Below are positions 1 through 6,317 of a stretch of 7,617 nucleotides of DNA, one piece after another. A program made the translations under genes and the position numbers. Positions within the stretch are counted from its first letter, which is position 1, and every line of letters starts with the position of its first letter. The notes beneath the pieces are model-generated. The model searched no databases and had not been told where the DNA came from. It saw only the letters and a list, made by a program, of their open reading frames with translations. Where the stretch lies: contig CAAGMF010000241.1 of assembly GCA_900770895.1 (NCBI GenBank), forward strand, positions 1-7,617, read 5' to 3'. Source of the stretch: an uncultured Mitsuokella sp. Lineage in GTDB: Bacteria > Bacillota > Negativicutes > Selenomonadales > Selenomonadaceae.

Positions 1-119
1 ACTTAAACGCGCTACGCTTGAACGAAAGTACTTTCCGCGGGATTGCTTGATAGGGAAAAATTTAATTTCTTCACGCCAACCCACGACGCTCCATTCCGGA
101 GCCATGCCTGTCGCTGCTT

Positions 120-146
120 TATCATAGCAGTTATCTATATCATAGC
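120..146. repeat. Pair of 9-bp direct repeats
   Basis: TATCATAGC occurs at 120-128 and again at 138-146, 18 nt apart start to start. Read on the minus strand, each copy contains TATGAT, which resembles a -10 hexamer, but neither copy has a convincing -35 at the right distance. The pair could be a regulator site or part of a promoter for a minus-strand gene off the left edge, or it could be chance in an AT-rich stretch. No function can be assigned. Confidence 0.3.
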
Positions 147-182
147 CACTGGCAGGTATTTCGTTACAGCTCAGACCTGCAT

Positions 183-233
183 AAAAAGTCCCTCTGAAGC
201 GTACCAGCCTTCAGGGGGACTTGTCAAATTTTT
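183..233. terminator. Intrinsic terminator, probably for the DUF2284 gene (possibly bidirectional)
   Basis: Arms at 186-199 and 209-222 pair over 14 positions around a 9-nt loop. In the + direction the only imperfection is a U-G wobble at 193/215; in the minus direction the same position is an A-C mismatch. The minus-strand transcript ends in UUUUU directly at the base of the stem (complement of 187-183), which suits termination of the leftward gene whose stop codon is at 241-243. In the + direction the U-run (229-233) lies 6 nt past the stem, so termination from the left is possible but weaker. Confidence 0.8.
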
Positions 234-240
234 ATGACCT

Positions 241-867
241 TCAGTTTCGGAATTCGGCGGCGGTGTCCTGCAGGAAACGCTCCCAATCATACTCTGCGGG
301 CTGTGGCAGCAGGAGGGCGTGGACGAGGGTGAAATGGTCGGGGAGGCGGTCGCGGGCCCACTCGATATCGATGCCGATCAGGTCGTGGGCGATGGCGCTG
401 AGGTCGAAGCCGAACGAGTCGAGCGAGTAGCGCATACGGTCCGGGAAGCGGCAGGGCTGGCTGTCGGCGCGGGCGCAGTGCTCGCAGCGGTTGCAGCCGC
501 CGGAGGAAAGCATGCGGCTGCCGGGCAGCTGCGGCTCGAGGTCCAGCATGAGGTCCTCGAGCTGGCGTTTGACGGTGATGACGATGTCGTAGCCGATGGT
601 GCGGATTTTGTCCGGGGTGTCGGCGGCCGCAATGGTCTCCGGTGCGAGGTCGATGCGGGCCGCGATGATTTCCACCTGCTGGTAGGGAGCCAGATAGTCC
701 GCGACCGCGAATGGCAGCGACGGGCAGCTCCAGACATGGTCGTAGTTCGGGCAGGCCTGGCAGTAGGTGATGTATTTTGCCTGATCCTGATAACGAGTCT
801 GGAAATCAGCCATGGGCAGGCTGGCATGGTGCAGAGCGACATTGTACGCATAAGACATGATGAGCAC
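241..867 (-). CDS. DUF2284 family cysteine-rich putative metal-binding protein
   Basis: This 208-residue soluble protein has no membrane segment or signal peptide. It carries two cysteine clusters: C36-x2-C39-x8-C48 in the context W-S-C-P, and C125-x2-C128-x2-C131-x7-C139 followed by R-F-P and a G-F-D motif. This pattern matches DUF2284 (predicted metal-binding proteins), whose biochemical role is not established; the seven cysteines suggest an iron-sulfur or zinc site, which is inference. The start chosen is GTG at 867, because AAGGAAA (877-871) puts its AAGG core 6 nt upstream. ATG at 858 is the alternative (205 residues) but lies 15 nt from that core. An in-frame ATG at 906 is unlikely because it lies inside the terminator hairpin at 892-930 and has no well-placed ribosome binding site. 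The gene lies downstream of the chemoreceptor gene in the same direction and has no recognisable promoter of its own, so it may depend on read-through. Family call fairly sure; function unknown. Confidence 0.85.
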   Translation of the reverse strand: MLIMSYAYNVALHHASLPMADFQTRYQDQAKYITYCQACPNYDHVWSCPSLPFAVADYLAPYQQVEIIAARIDLAPETIAAADTPDKIRTIGYDIVITVKRQLEDLMLDLEPQLPGSRMLSSGGCNRCEHCARADSQPCRFPDRMRYSLDSFGFDLSAIAHDLIGIDIEWARDRLPDHFTLVHALLLPQPAEYDWERFLQDTAAEFRN

Positions 868-887
868 TTCTTTCCTTTTTACATATG

Positions 888-930
888 AAAAAGGGGCCTG
901 CTGCATGTTCGGTCACATGCAGCGCCCCCT
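888..930 (-). terminator. Intrinsic terminator of the chemoreceptor gene
   Basis: Read on the minus strand, AGGGG (930-926) pairs with CCCCT (896-892). Inside this, a perfect 9-bp stem (923-915 with 908-900) closes a 6-nt loop. The transcript then runs into TTTTT (complement of 892-888). The U-run is on the minus side only, so the element is directional. It begins 22 nt after the chemoreceptor stop codon. It ends about 20 nt before the likely start of the DUF2284 gene, so it could terminate or attenuate read-through into that gene. Confidence 0.85.
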
Positions 931-952
931 CACTTTACCTAGTGTTGTAACA

Positions 953-2932
953 TCAGATGTGGAATTTTACTGCCATGTCCTGCAGATCCTGCGCGAGCTT
1001 CGCCAGGGAGTGCGAGGCGGCGGCGATTTCCTCATTGGAAGCAGACTGTTGCTCGGTCGCAGCCGAGATGGATGCCGTCTGGTCGGTCGTCGTGCGGCTG
1101 ACATCGTCGATTCCCTTGATCACACTGGTGAGCTGCTCGCCGCCTGCGGAGACGGAGCGCACGGCCTGATCGATTTCGGCCATGCGGTCGCGGATATCCT
1201 TTACCTGCTCCATGATGCGAGTGAATTCCTCGCCCACGGTGCGTATGGAGGCGACACCGTCCACTACGTCCTGGCTGCCGGTCTGCATGGCGGTGACGGC
1301 CTCATCCGTGTCAGCCTGTACGGTCGCTATGCGCTCGCGTATCTCGCCGGCAGCCTCCTGAGACTGCTCGGCCAGTTTGCGGACCTCGTCGGCGACGACG
1401 GAGAAGCCTCGGCCCTGTTCGCCGGCGCGGGCGGCCTCGATGGCGGCGTTGAGCGCCAGGAGGTTCGTCTGGTCGGCAATGCTCGCGATGGTGTCGACGA
1501 TATCGCCAATCTGCTTCGAGTTCTCTCCGAGCTTGGCGACGACCTGGGCCGAGGCATCTACGGATTTCTCGATGTGGCCCATGTGGTCCACGGCATCCTG
1601 CATCATATCGCGGCCATGCTGGGCCGACTGGGCGGCGGTGTCGGTCATCTCGCGTACCTTGTCCGTGCGGCGGGCGACGCGGTCGATGTTTTCGGCTACC
1701 TGGTTCACGCTCTGGGTCGCTTCGTCGACATGCTTCGTCTGGGTCTGCATGCTTTCAGATACGACGGAGACATTTTCCGCCACGCTCGTCGATGCCTCGG
1801 CGGATTGTTGGGCGGAGGCGGTGAGCTCCTCGCTCGAGGCGGCCACCTGCGATGCCGTATCGGTCATCTGGCGGATGAGGTTCCGGATATGGTTCTTCAT
1901 GACGTTGAAGCCCTCGGCGAGTCCGGTTATCTCATCGGAGTCGCTGAAACGGATATCGGCTGCCGTGAGGTCTCCATCCGCCAGCTGGGCGACATGCTCC
2001 TTCAGCGTGAGGATGCGGCGCACGATATCGCCCGAGAGACGCAGGCAGGCGAATACGATGAGCAGGATGCCGACGATGGTCAGTATGGCGAACGTTATCT
2101 TCAGCGAGGACATCGTACCGAATATGACCTGCTCCGGCACGATGACGCCGATGATCCATTTCGTGCGCGGGATCGTGGTGTAGGAAAAGACGTGGTTCTC
2201 GCCGTCCTGCTTTAGGCTGAAGTGCCCGTGGCCGTTGGCGGTGATGTCCTGCCAGTGATCGCCGAGTCCGCTGACGTCGGTGACGTTCTTTCCGACGAGG
2301 TCTTTGTCATCGCAGGCCATGATGACGCCGGCCTGGTCGATGATGATGCCAGTGCCTTGGCCGCGGTATTTGATGTCCTTTACCTCATCGGTGAGGACGT
2401 CGAGGAATATATCCTCATCGATGGCGCCGCCGTAGCTGCCGTCGGCCCGCTTATACGGCGCGGCGATGGTCACGACGAGCTTGCCGGTGATCTTGTCGAC
2501 ATAGGTGTCCATGTAGACGACGCCGCCAGCCGCCTTCGGCTCGTTGTAGAAACGCATCTCGGTCGGCTTCAGCTTCGCCGAGAGATCACCGGAGTGGTAG
2601 CCGACGATCTGGTTATTGGAGTTGCCGACGATGAGGTCGGAGACCTGGCTCGTATCCTCTCCGCTCATGGAGAGCAGGGCGCGCAGCTCCTCTGGTGACT
2701 TCGTGCCGTCATCCTCTTTGGCCATGAGATTGGCAGCGGCTACGGCCAGCTGCTCCTTAGCGCCGAGCCAGCCGTCGATGACGGCTGCGTGGGTGTCCAT
2801 ATTGGCAGTAATCTCGCTCTCTACGCTGGCGGACAGGTTGCGATATGACAGATAGTAGCCCGTGATGGAGACCAGGGCCATGATGACGCCGGCGACTGCC
2901 GCCAGAAAAGTAAATTTCTTCTTTATTCCCAT
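953..2932 (-). CDS. Methyl-accepting chemotaxis protein (dCache-HAMP-MCP signal)
   Basis: This 659-residue transmembrane chemoreceptor is complete. A short basic N-terminus (MGIKKK) is followed by membrane segment 1 (about residues 7-29). An extracytoplasmic dCache-type ligand domain spans about 35-268, with the block A-A-G-G at 134-137, Y144-V-D146 and a C-terminal lobe around 193-264. Membrane segment 2 is about 275-297, HAMP about 300-352, and the coiled-coil signalling domain about 360-655. The conserved hairpin tip, which binds CheA and CheW, is at 485-522 (E499-AARAGEQGRGF-510). The end KFHI has no CheR/CheB-tethering pentapeptide. The family relays ligand binding to CheA and flagellar rotation. 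AGGGAGGA (2948-2941) is a strong ribosome binding site 8 nt before the ATG. A terminator follows the stop codon. The ligand is unknown; the usual amino-acid-binding residues are partly replaced. No che gene is visible nearby, so this is probably one of several stand-alone receptors. Confidence 0.97.
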   Translation of the reverse strand: MGIKKKFTFLAAVAGVIMALVSITGYYLSYRNLSASVESEITANMDTHAAVIDGWLGAKEQLAVAAANLMAKEDDGTKSPEELRALLSMSGEDTSQVSDLIVGNSNNQIVGYHSGDLSAKLKPTEMRFYNEPKAAGGVVYMDTYVDKITGKLVVTIAAPYKRADGSYGGAIDEDIFLDVLTDEVKDIKYRGQGTGIIIDQAGVIMACDDKDLVGKNVTDVSGLGDHWQDITANGHGHFSLKQDGENHVFSYTTIPRTKWIIGVIVPEQVIFGTMSSLKITFAILTIVGILLIVFACLRLSGDIVRRILTLKEHVAQLADGDLTAADIRFSDSDEITGLAEGFNVMKNHIRNLIRQMTDTASQVAASSEELTASAQQSAEASTSVAENVSVVSESMQTQTKHVDEATQSVNQVAENIDRVARRTDKVREMTDTAAQSAQHGRDMMQDAVDHMGHIEKSVDASAQVVAKLGENSKQIGDIVDTIASIADQTNLLALNAAIEAARAGEQGRGFSVVADEVRKLAEQSQEAAGEIRERIATVQADTDEAVTAMQTGSQDVVDGVASIRTVGEEFTRIMEQVKDIRDRMAEIDQAVRSVSAGGEQLTSVIKGIDDVSRTTTDQTASISAATEQQSASNEEIAAASHSLAKLAQDLQDMAVKFHI

Positions 2933-2960
2933 ATAGTAGATCCTCCCTTACAGCTCTATA

Positions 2961-2976
2961 TACCCATTTACCCATT
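2961..2976. repeat. Tandem 8-bp repeat TACCCATT x2
   Basis: TACCCATT is repeated head to tail at 2961-2968 and 2969-2976, just upstream of the chemoreceptor ribosome binding site (2941-2948). It would lie in the untranslated leader of that gene. It may be a binding site or simple replication slippage; nothing in the sequence decides between them. Confidence 0.4.
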
Positions 2977-3083
2977 TTTGGACATTTTCGTGTTTAGGAA
3001 CCGGTATTCCTTCTAGAAAAATAAATTTTATGTGTTTTTTAGAAATATATACATATACTTGAGGCGCACATGATAGAGTAATG

Positions 3084-3111
3084 CTTATATAAGGGAGGGA
3101 GCGGAGGGCAA
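3084..3111 (-). promoter_or_regulatory. Candidate sigma-A-type promoter for the chemoreceptor gene
   Basis: On the minus strand, TTGCCC (3111-3106) and TATAAG (3089-3084) are separated by 16 nt. They match the -35 consensus at 4 of 6 and the -10 consensus at 5 of 6 positions. Transcription would begin near 3077 and give a leader of about 145 nt. I looked for a flagellar (sigma-28/sigma-D) promoter and found no good match in this leader. The call is tentative. Confidence 0.35.
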
Positions 3112-3138
3112 TCGGGGGGAGAGCTGTACCATGGGCGC

Positions 3139-3176
3139 GTCCCGGTCCGGCAGCTGGGGCAGGAGCTGGGCGGGAC
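3139..3176. repeat. Interrupted inverted repeat between the two promoters
   Basis: GTCCCG (3139-3144) pairs with CGGGAC (3171-3176). Inside it, CAGCT (3151-3155) pairs with AGCTG (3164-3168) around an 8-nt loop, with an asymmetric internal loop between the two stems. No T-run follows on either strand, so it is not an intrinsic terminator. It sits about 15 bp upstream of the rightward -35 region and upstream of the leftward candidate promoter, where a regulator site would be plausible. Confidence 0.35.
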
Positions 3177-3191
3177 TTAGTACCTGCTGGC

Positions 3192-3220
3192 AAGACAAGC
3201 TGATGTATTTCTGCTATAAT
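3192..3220 (+). promoter_or_regulatory. Extended -10 promoter of the yybS-gdpP-rplI-lonC unit
   Basis: A perfect extended -10 element, TGCTATAAT, lies at 3212-3220. AAGACA (3192-3197) is a 4 of 6 match to the -35 consensus at the ideal 17-nt spacing. Transcription would begin near 3227 and leave a leader of about 90 nt before the first start codon. This is the best promoter-like sequence in the window, and the only clear one ahead of the four-gene unit. Confidence 0.8.
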
Positions 3221-3255
3221 ATACTCTGTTTACGAAAAATGAGTGATTGAGCCAT

Positions 3256-3287
3256 AGCTGCCGCGGGGGTCCGCGGGACGGGCGGCT
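3256..3287 (+). promoter_or_regulatory. GC-rich hairpin in the yybS leader
   Basis: AGCTGCC (3256-3262) pairs with GGCGGCT (3281-3287) over 7 positions including one wobble. A smaller stem inside it, GTCC (3269-3272) with GGAC (3276-3279), has a 3-nt loop. CCGCGGG also occurs twice, at 3261-3267 and 3271-3277. The hairpin lies between the promoter and the ribosome binding site. The following bases are not a continuous T-run, so it is a poor intrinsic terminator. It may affect leader stability or attenuation; the function is unknown. Confidence 0.45.
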
Positions 3288-3318
3288 TAGAGAATTGTTT
3301 CCTATATGAGGTGAATGG

Positions 3319-4278
3319 ATGGATCAGGCGAATGGGCGTGCGGTGCGGCCGCTGACGGAGAGCGGCCTCCTGGCGGCGCTGACGGTGGCGCTGGCCCTGG
3401 CGGCGGTATACCTGCCGGTGCTGGGCATGGTGGCACTCGTATGCTGGCCGCTGCCGATAATAGTACTAGTAGTGCGGCGGGGGCTGCGCTATGGCATCAT
3501 GGCGGTGCTCGTGTCCGCCGTGCTCATGGCCATGCTCATCGAGCCGCTGCTGTCGCTGCGGCTGGTCCTGTCGTTCGGCTTGACGGGGCTCGTGCTGGGC
3601 TATGGATTCCATCGGGGATGGAGCGGCACGCGCGTATTCGCCGCCGGCTTCGTGAGCTCGGTGGCAGCGAAGCTGCTGGCTATCGCGCTGCTGTTCTGGG
3701 TGACGGCGGTCAATCCGTTCCAGATGCAGCTCGATATGCTGTCGCAGTCGTTCGATGCCTCGTTCCAGCTCTACAGCGAGCTGGGCATCGATGCGGCCAG
3801 CCTGTCGCAGAGCCGTGAGCAGGTGGAGCAGGGGCTCCATGTCGTGAGCCTGCTGCTGCCGCTCATCGTCGTCATCATGGGGCTCATCGATACGGTCATC
3901 GGCTTTGCCCTGGGCGGCCGGATCCTGCGCCGGATCGGCACGGAGGTGCCGTCGCTGCCGCCGTTTGCGGAGTGGCGCCTGCCGCATGCTTTCCTGTACG
4001 TGTTCGGCTTCGCGCTCGTGGGCCTTTACTGGGGCTCGTCGCGCGATGTGACATGGCTCTATGAGCTGTCGCTCAATGCCGAGGTGCTGGCCATCCTGGC
4101 CGGCCTCGTGCAGGGGCTGTCGCTGCTGCACTGCGTGATGCGGCATTACCGGCTCGCGACGTTCTTCCGCATCGTCATATATGTGCTCGTCCTGATGAAT
4201 GGCGTTCTGGCTCAGATCGTAGCTTTCACAGGACTGGTAGACATGGTGTTTGATTATCGCCGCAGACTCAGGCGGTAA
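3319..4278 (+). CDS. yybS: DUF2232 (YybS-like) multi-pass membrane protein
   Basis: This 319-residue, very hydrophobic protein has about eight predicted membrane segments, roughly at residues 14-32, 36-52, 57-75, 80-96, 106-129, 174-198, 223-240 and 254-304 (the last probably two). A hydrophilic stretch at about 131-170 separates the two halves. A conserved-looking loop P-S-L-P-P-F-A-E-W (211-219) precedes the C-terminal half, and the tail is basic (YRRRLRR). Length, topology and position directly before gdpP match the YybS/DUF2232 family, whose function is not established. GAGG (3308-3311) lies 7 nt before the ATG. The in-frame codon TGA at 3307 blocks any longer start. The gene is first in the four-gene unit, 20 nt ahead of gdpP. 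A link to c-di-AMP control or the cell envelope is only an inference from that position. Confidence 0.9.
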   Translation: MDQANGRAVRPLTESGLLAALTVALALAAVYLPVLGMVALVCWPLPIIVLVVRRGLRYGIMAVLVSAVLMAMLIEPLLSLRLVLSFGLTGLVLGYGFHRGWSGTRVFAAGFVSSVAAKLLAIALLFWVTAVNPFQMQLDMLSQSFDASFQLYSELGIDAASLSQSREQVEQGLHVVSLLLPLIVVIMGLIDTVIGFALGGRILRRIGTEVPSLPPFAEWRLPHAFLYVFGFALVGLYWGSSRDVTWLYELSLNAEVLAILAGLVQGLSLLHCVMRHYRLATFFRIVIYVLVLMNGVLAQIVAFTGLVDMVFDYRRRLRR

Positions 4279-4298
4279 TACTGGAATGGGGCGATTAT

Positions 4299-6317
4299 AT
4301 GCCGCGGAATCTTTCCGCCTGGATTGATTTGACCATCCATCTGGCTATCATGCTGGTGCTGATCGGCGTGCTGGCTTCCTATAACTGCTATGTGGCGGGC
4401 ATCGCTTTCGTGCTCTGGATATGCCTCGTATCGTTCGCCCGGGAGCGCTGCCATGATCGCTCGCGCCGCTTCGAGCGCTACTGCCGCAACATCGTCGAGA
4501 ATGTGAATGAGATGGTGAACTATGCGGTCGAGGAGCTGCCGCAGTCCATCATCGTGATCAATGAGGAGGGACGCCTGCAATGGGCGAATTCCCGCGTCAA
4601 GGAAATCGTCGGCCATGAGCTCGAGCAGGACACGGATGTCCGCGAGGTCTGGCCGAATATCATCATAAAGCCGATCTGGGGCACGACCGGCGAATATGTG
4701 TTCGGGCACGAGGAGCATTTCTATCATGTATTCTACCGGCCGGTCGCCCTGCCGCCGCATCAGCCGCCGCTCATGGCGATGTACATGCAGGACGTGACGG
4801 CGGAGGAACGTTTGCACAATGCCTATCAGGCGAGCCGCACGGTGCTGGCCTATATCCAGATCGATAACTTCGACGAGGTCATGCAGGGCCTCGGCGAGGC
4901 GGAGCGCACCCAGCTGCTGCTCGCCGTGAACCAGTGCATCGACAATTGGATGCAGGGCCTCGGCGGCTTCATGCGCCGCGTGTCCGAGGAACTCTATATC
5001 GCCGTGCTCGACCGCGCGGCCCTCGACCGGGCAATCAAGACGAAGTTCGACGTGCTCGACAAGGTGCGCCAGCTGCAGAGTGCGAAGAACCGCCTGCCGG
5101 TCACGCTGTCGATGGGCGTGGCCGCAGCCGACAGCCAGACGATGGCCGAGCTCGGCAGCGAGGCGCAGTCGGGGCTCGACCTCGCGCTCGGCCGCGGTGG
5201 CGACCAGGTGGCTGTGGGCATCGGCGGCAAGACCCAGTTCTTCGGCGGCAAGGCCAAGGCGGTCGAGAAGCATACGCGCGTCCGCGCCCGCGTCGTGGCG
5301 CATGCCATCCGTGAGATCATGGAGGGGGCCGATGAGATATTCATCATGGGCCACCACAATGAGGACTTCGACTGCTTCGGCGCTGCGCTCGGCGTCGCGA
5401 AGATGGTCCGTCAGCTTGGCAAGCAGCCGCATATCGTGCTCAGCGATATGAACGAGGGCATTGATAAATTCGCCAGCCTGCTGCATGATGAGCCGGAGTA
5501 TGAGGGCATATTCATGCGTAGCGATGAGGCCGAGACGTTGACAGCGCTGAACCCGTTGCTCGTCATCGTCGATACACATATCCCGCATCTCGTAGCGGCG
5601 CCGTCGCTGCTCAGCCGCGTGCACCAGGTCATAGTCATCGATCATCATCGTCGCAGTGAGGATTTCATAAAGAATCCGCTGCTCGTATATATCGAGCCGG
5701 CTTCGAGCTCGACGAGCGAGCTCGTGACGGAGCTCTTGATGTATTTCGATGATAATCTGCGGCTCTCGCGTCTCGATGCCACGGCCCTTTACTCGGGCAT
5801 CGTTGTCGATACGAAGAATTTCGCCGTGCAGACCGGCGTGCGCACGTTCGATGCGGCGGCCTATCTGCGGCGCAGCGGAGCCGATCCGGTCGTCGTGCGC
5901 CATCTTTTCCGCACGGACTATGAGACATCGGTGGCGCTCGCCAAGGCAGAGGCCCGGGCCCATATGTATGATGGCGGACTCATCGTGACGACGTGTCCGG
6001 AGATCATGACGAATGCCCAGATCATAGCGGCCCAGGTGGCCGATGCCCTGCTGTCCATCGACGGGGTGCGCATGAGCATCGTCGTATCGCAGCTCTCGCC
6101 GGACACGGTGGGGCTCTCGGCGCGCTCGACCGGCGAGCTGAATGTCCAGGTCATCATGGAGGCATTCGGCGGCGGCGGCCATCAGAATGTCGCTGGAGCG
6201 CAGGTGCGCGGCGGCGACATGACGCTCGAGGAGATCAAAGACAAGGCTGTAGCTATCAGCCGTAAATACATAGAGGAGAATGATAAAGATGAAAGTGATA
6301 CTGCTGCAGGACGTTAA
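4299..6317 (+). CDS. gdpP: Cyclic-di-AMP phosphodiesterase GdpP (PAS, degenerate GGDEF, DHH-DHHA1)
   Basis: This 672-residue membrane enzyme hydrolyses the second messenger c-di-AMP to pApA. Two membrane segments (about 9-28 and 31-47) are followed by a PAS-like domain (about 75-165). The degenerate GGDEF domain (about 175-310) has S-E-E-L-Y (229-233) in place of the GGDEF signature. The DHH domain (about 345-510) keeps the metal ligands: H352, D356 and D358, D425, D448-H449-H450 and D504. The DHHA1 domain keeps GGGGH at 624-628. All expected catalytic residues are present, so the phosphodiesterase should be active; the GGDEF domain should not make c-di-GMP. Length is slightly above the usual 655-660, mainly through a short acidic C-terminal tail that overlaps the rplI start. 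The ribosome binding site is weak (GGGG at 4288-4291, 7 nt before the ATG). c-di-AMP level affects osmotic and cell-wall homeostasis in Firmicutes. Confidence 0.97.
   Translation: MPRNLSAWIDLTIHLAIMLVLIGVLASYNCYVAGIAFVLWICLVSFARERCHDRSRRFERYCRNIVENVNEMVNYAVEELPQSIIVINEEGRLQWANSRVKEIVGHELEQDTDVREVWPNIIIKPIWGTTGEYVFGHEEHFYHVFYRPVALPPHQPPLMAMYMQDVTAEERLHNAYQASRTVLAYIQIDNFDEVMQGLGEAERTQLLLAVNQCIDNWMQGLGGFMRRVSEELYIAVLDRAALDRAIKTKFDVLDKVRQLQSAKNRLPVTLSMGVAAADSQTMAELGSEAQSGLDLALGRGGDQVAVGIGGKTQFFGGKAKAVEKHTRVRARVVAHAIREIMEGADEIFIMGHHNEDFDCFGAALGVAKMVRQLGKQPHIVLSDMNEGIDKFASLLHDEPEYEGIFMRSDEAETLTALNPLLVIVDTHIPHLVAAPSLLSRVHQVIVIDHHRRSEDFIKNPLLVYIEPASSSTSELVTELLMYFDDNLRLSRLDATALYSGIVVDTKNFAVQTGVRTFDAAAYLRRSGADPVVVRHLFRTDYETSVALAKAEARAHMYDGGLIVTTCPEIMTNAQIIAAQVADALLSIDGVRMSIVVSQLSPDTVGLSARSTGELNVQVIMEAFGGGGHQNVAGAQVRGGDMTLEEIKDKAVAISRKYIEENDKDESDTAAGR

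Larger units (their letters stand above)
2933..3318. other. Divergent intergenic region between the chemoreceptor gene and the yybS unit
   Basis: This 386-bp stretch holds no convincing gene. It falls into three parts. Bases 2960-3095 are AT-rich, forming the likely leader of the leftward chemoreceptor gene. Bases 3095-3180 are GC-rich, with inverted repeats. Bases 3190-3318 carry the rightward promoter and leader. A minus-strand frame of 81 codons at 2948-3193 is present but reads as proline/alanine-rich non-protein sequence and covers the promoter and leader, so it is not annotated. Confidence 0.75.

Noticed and set aside
43..237. 64-codon + strand frame at the left end
   Set aside because: It starts without a ribosome binding site, runs through the terminator hairpin and has no recognisable protein features.
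319..888. 189-codon + strand frame over the DUF2284 gene
   Set aside because: Alanine/valine/glycine-rich shadow of the opposite strand; the minus-strand protein has patterned cysteines, a ribosome binding site and a terminator.
857..2215. 452-codon open frame on the + strand, antisense to the chemoreceptor
   Set aside because: Same GC-rich antisense effect; the minus-strand product is an unmistakable chemoreceptor, and the + product is low-complexity G/L/D-rich sequence.
2933..3077. Riboswitch (for example c-di-GMP or c-di-AMP type) in the chemoreceptor leader
   Set aside because: The leader is AT-rich with no recognisable conserved riboswitch core; I could not identify any known aptamer motif by eye.
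2948..3193. 81-codon minus-strand frame in the divergent intergenic region
   Set aside because: No good ribosome binding site, Pro/Ala-rich start, and it covers the likely chemoreceptor promoter and leader.
3466..4146. 226-codon minus-strand frame inside yybS
   Set aside because: Very rich in H, R and Q; it is the complement of hydrophobic membrane-segment codons in a real gene.
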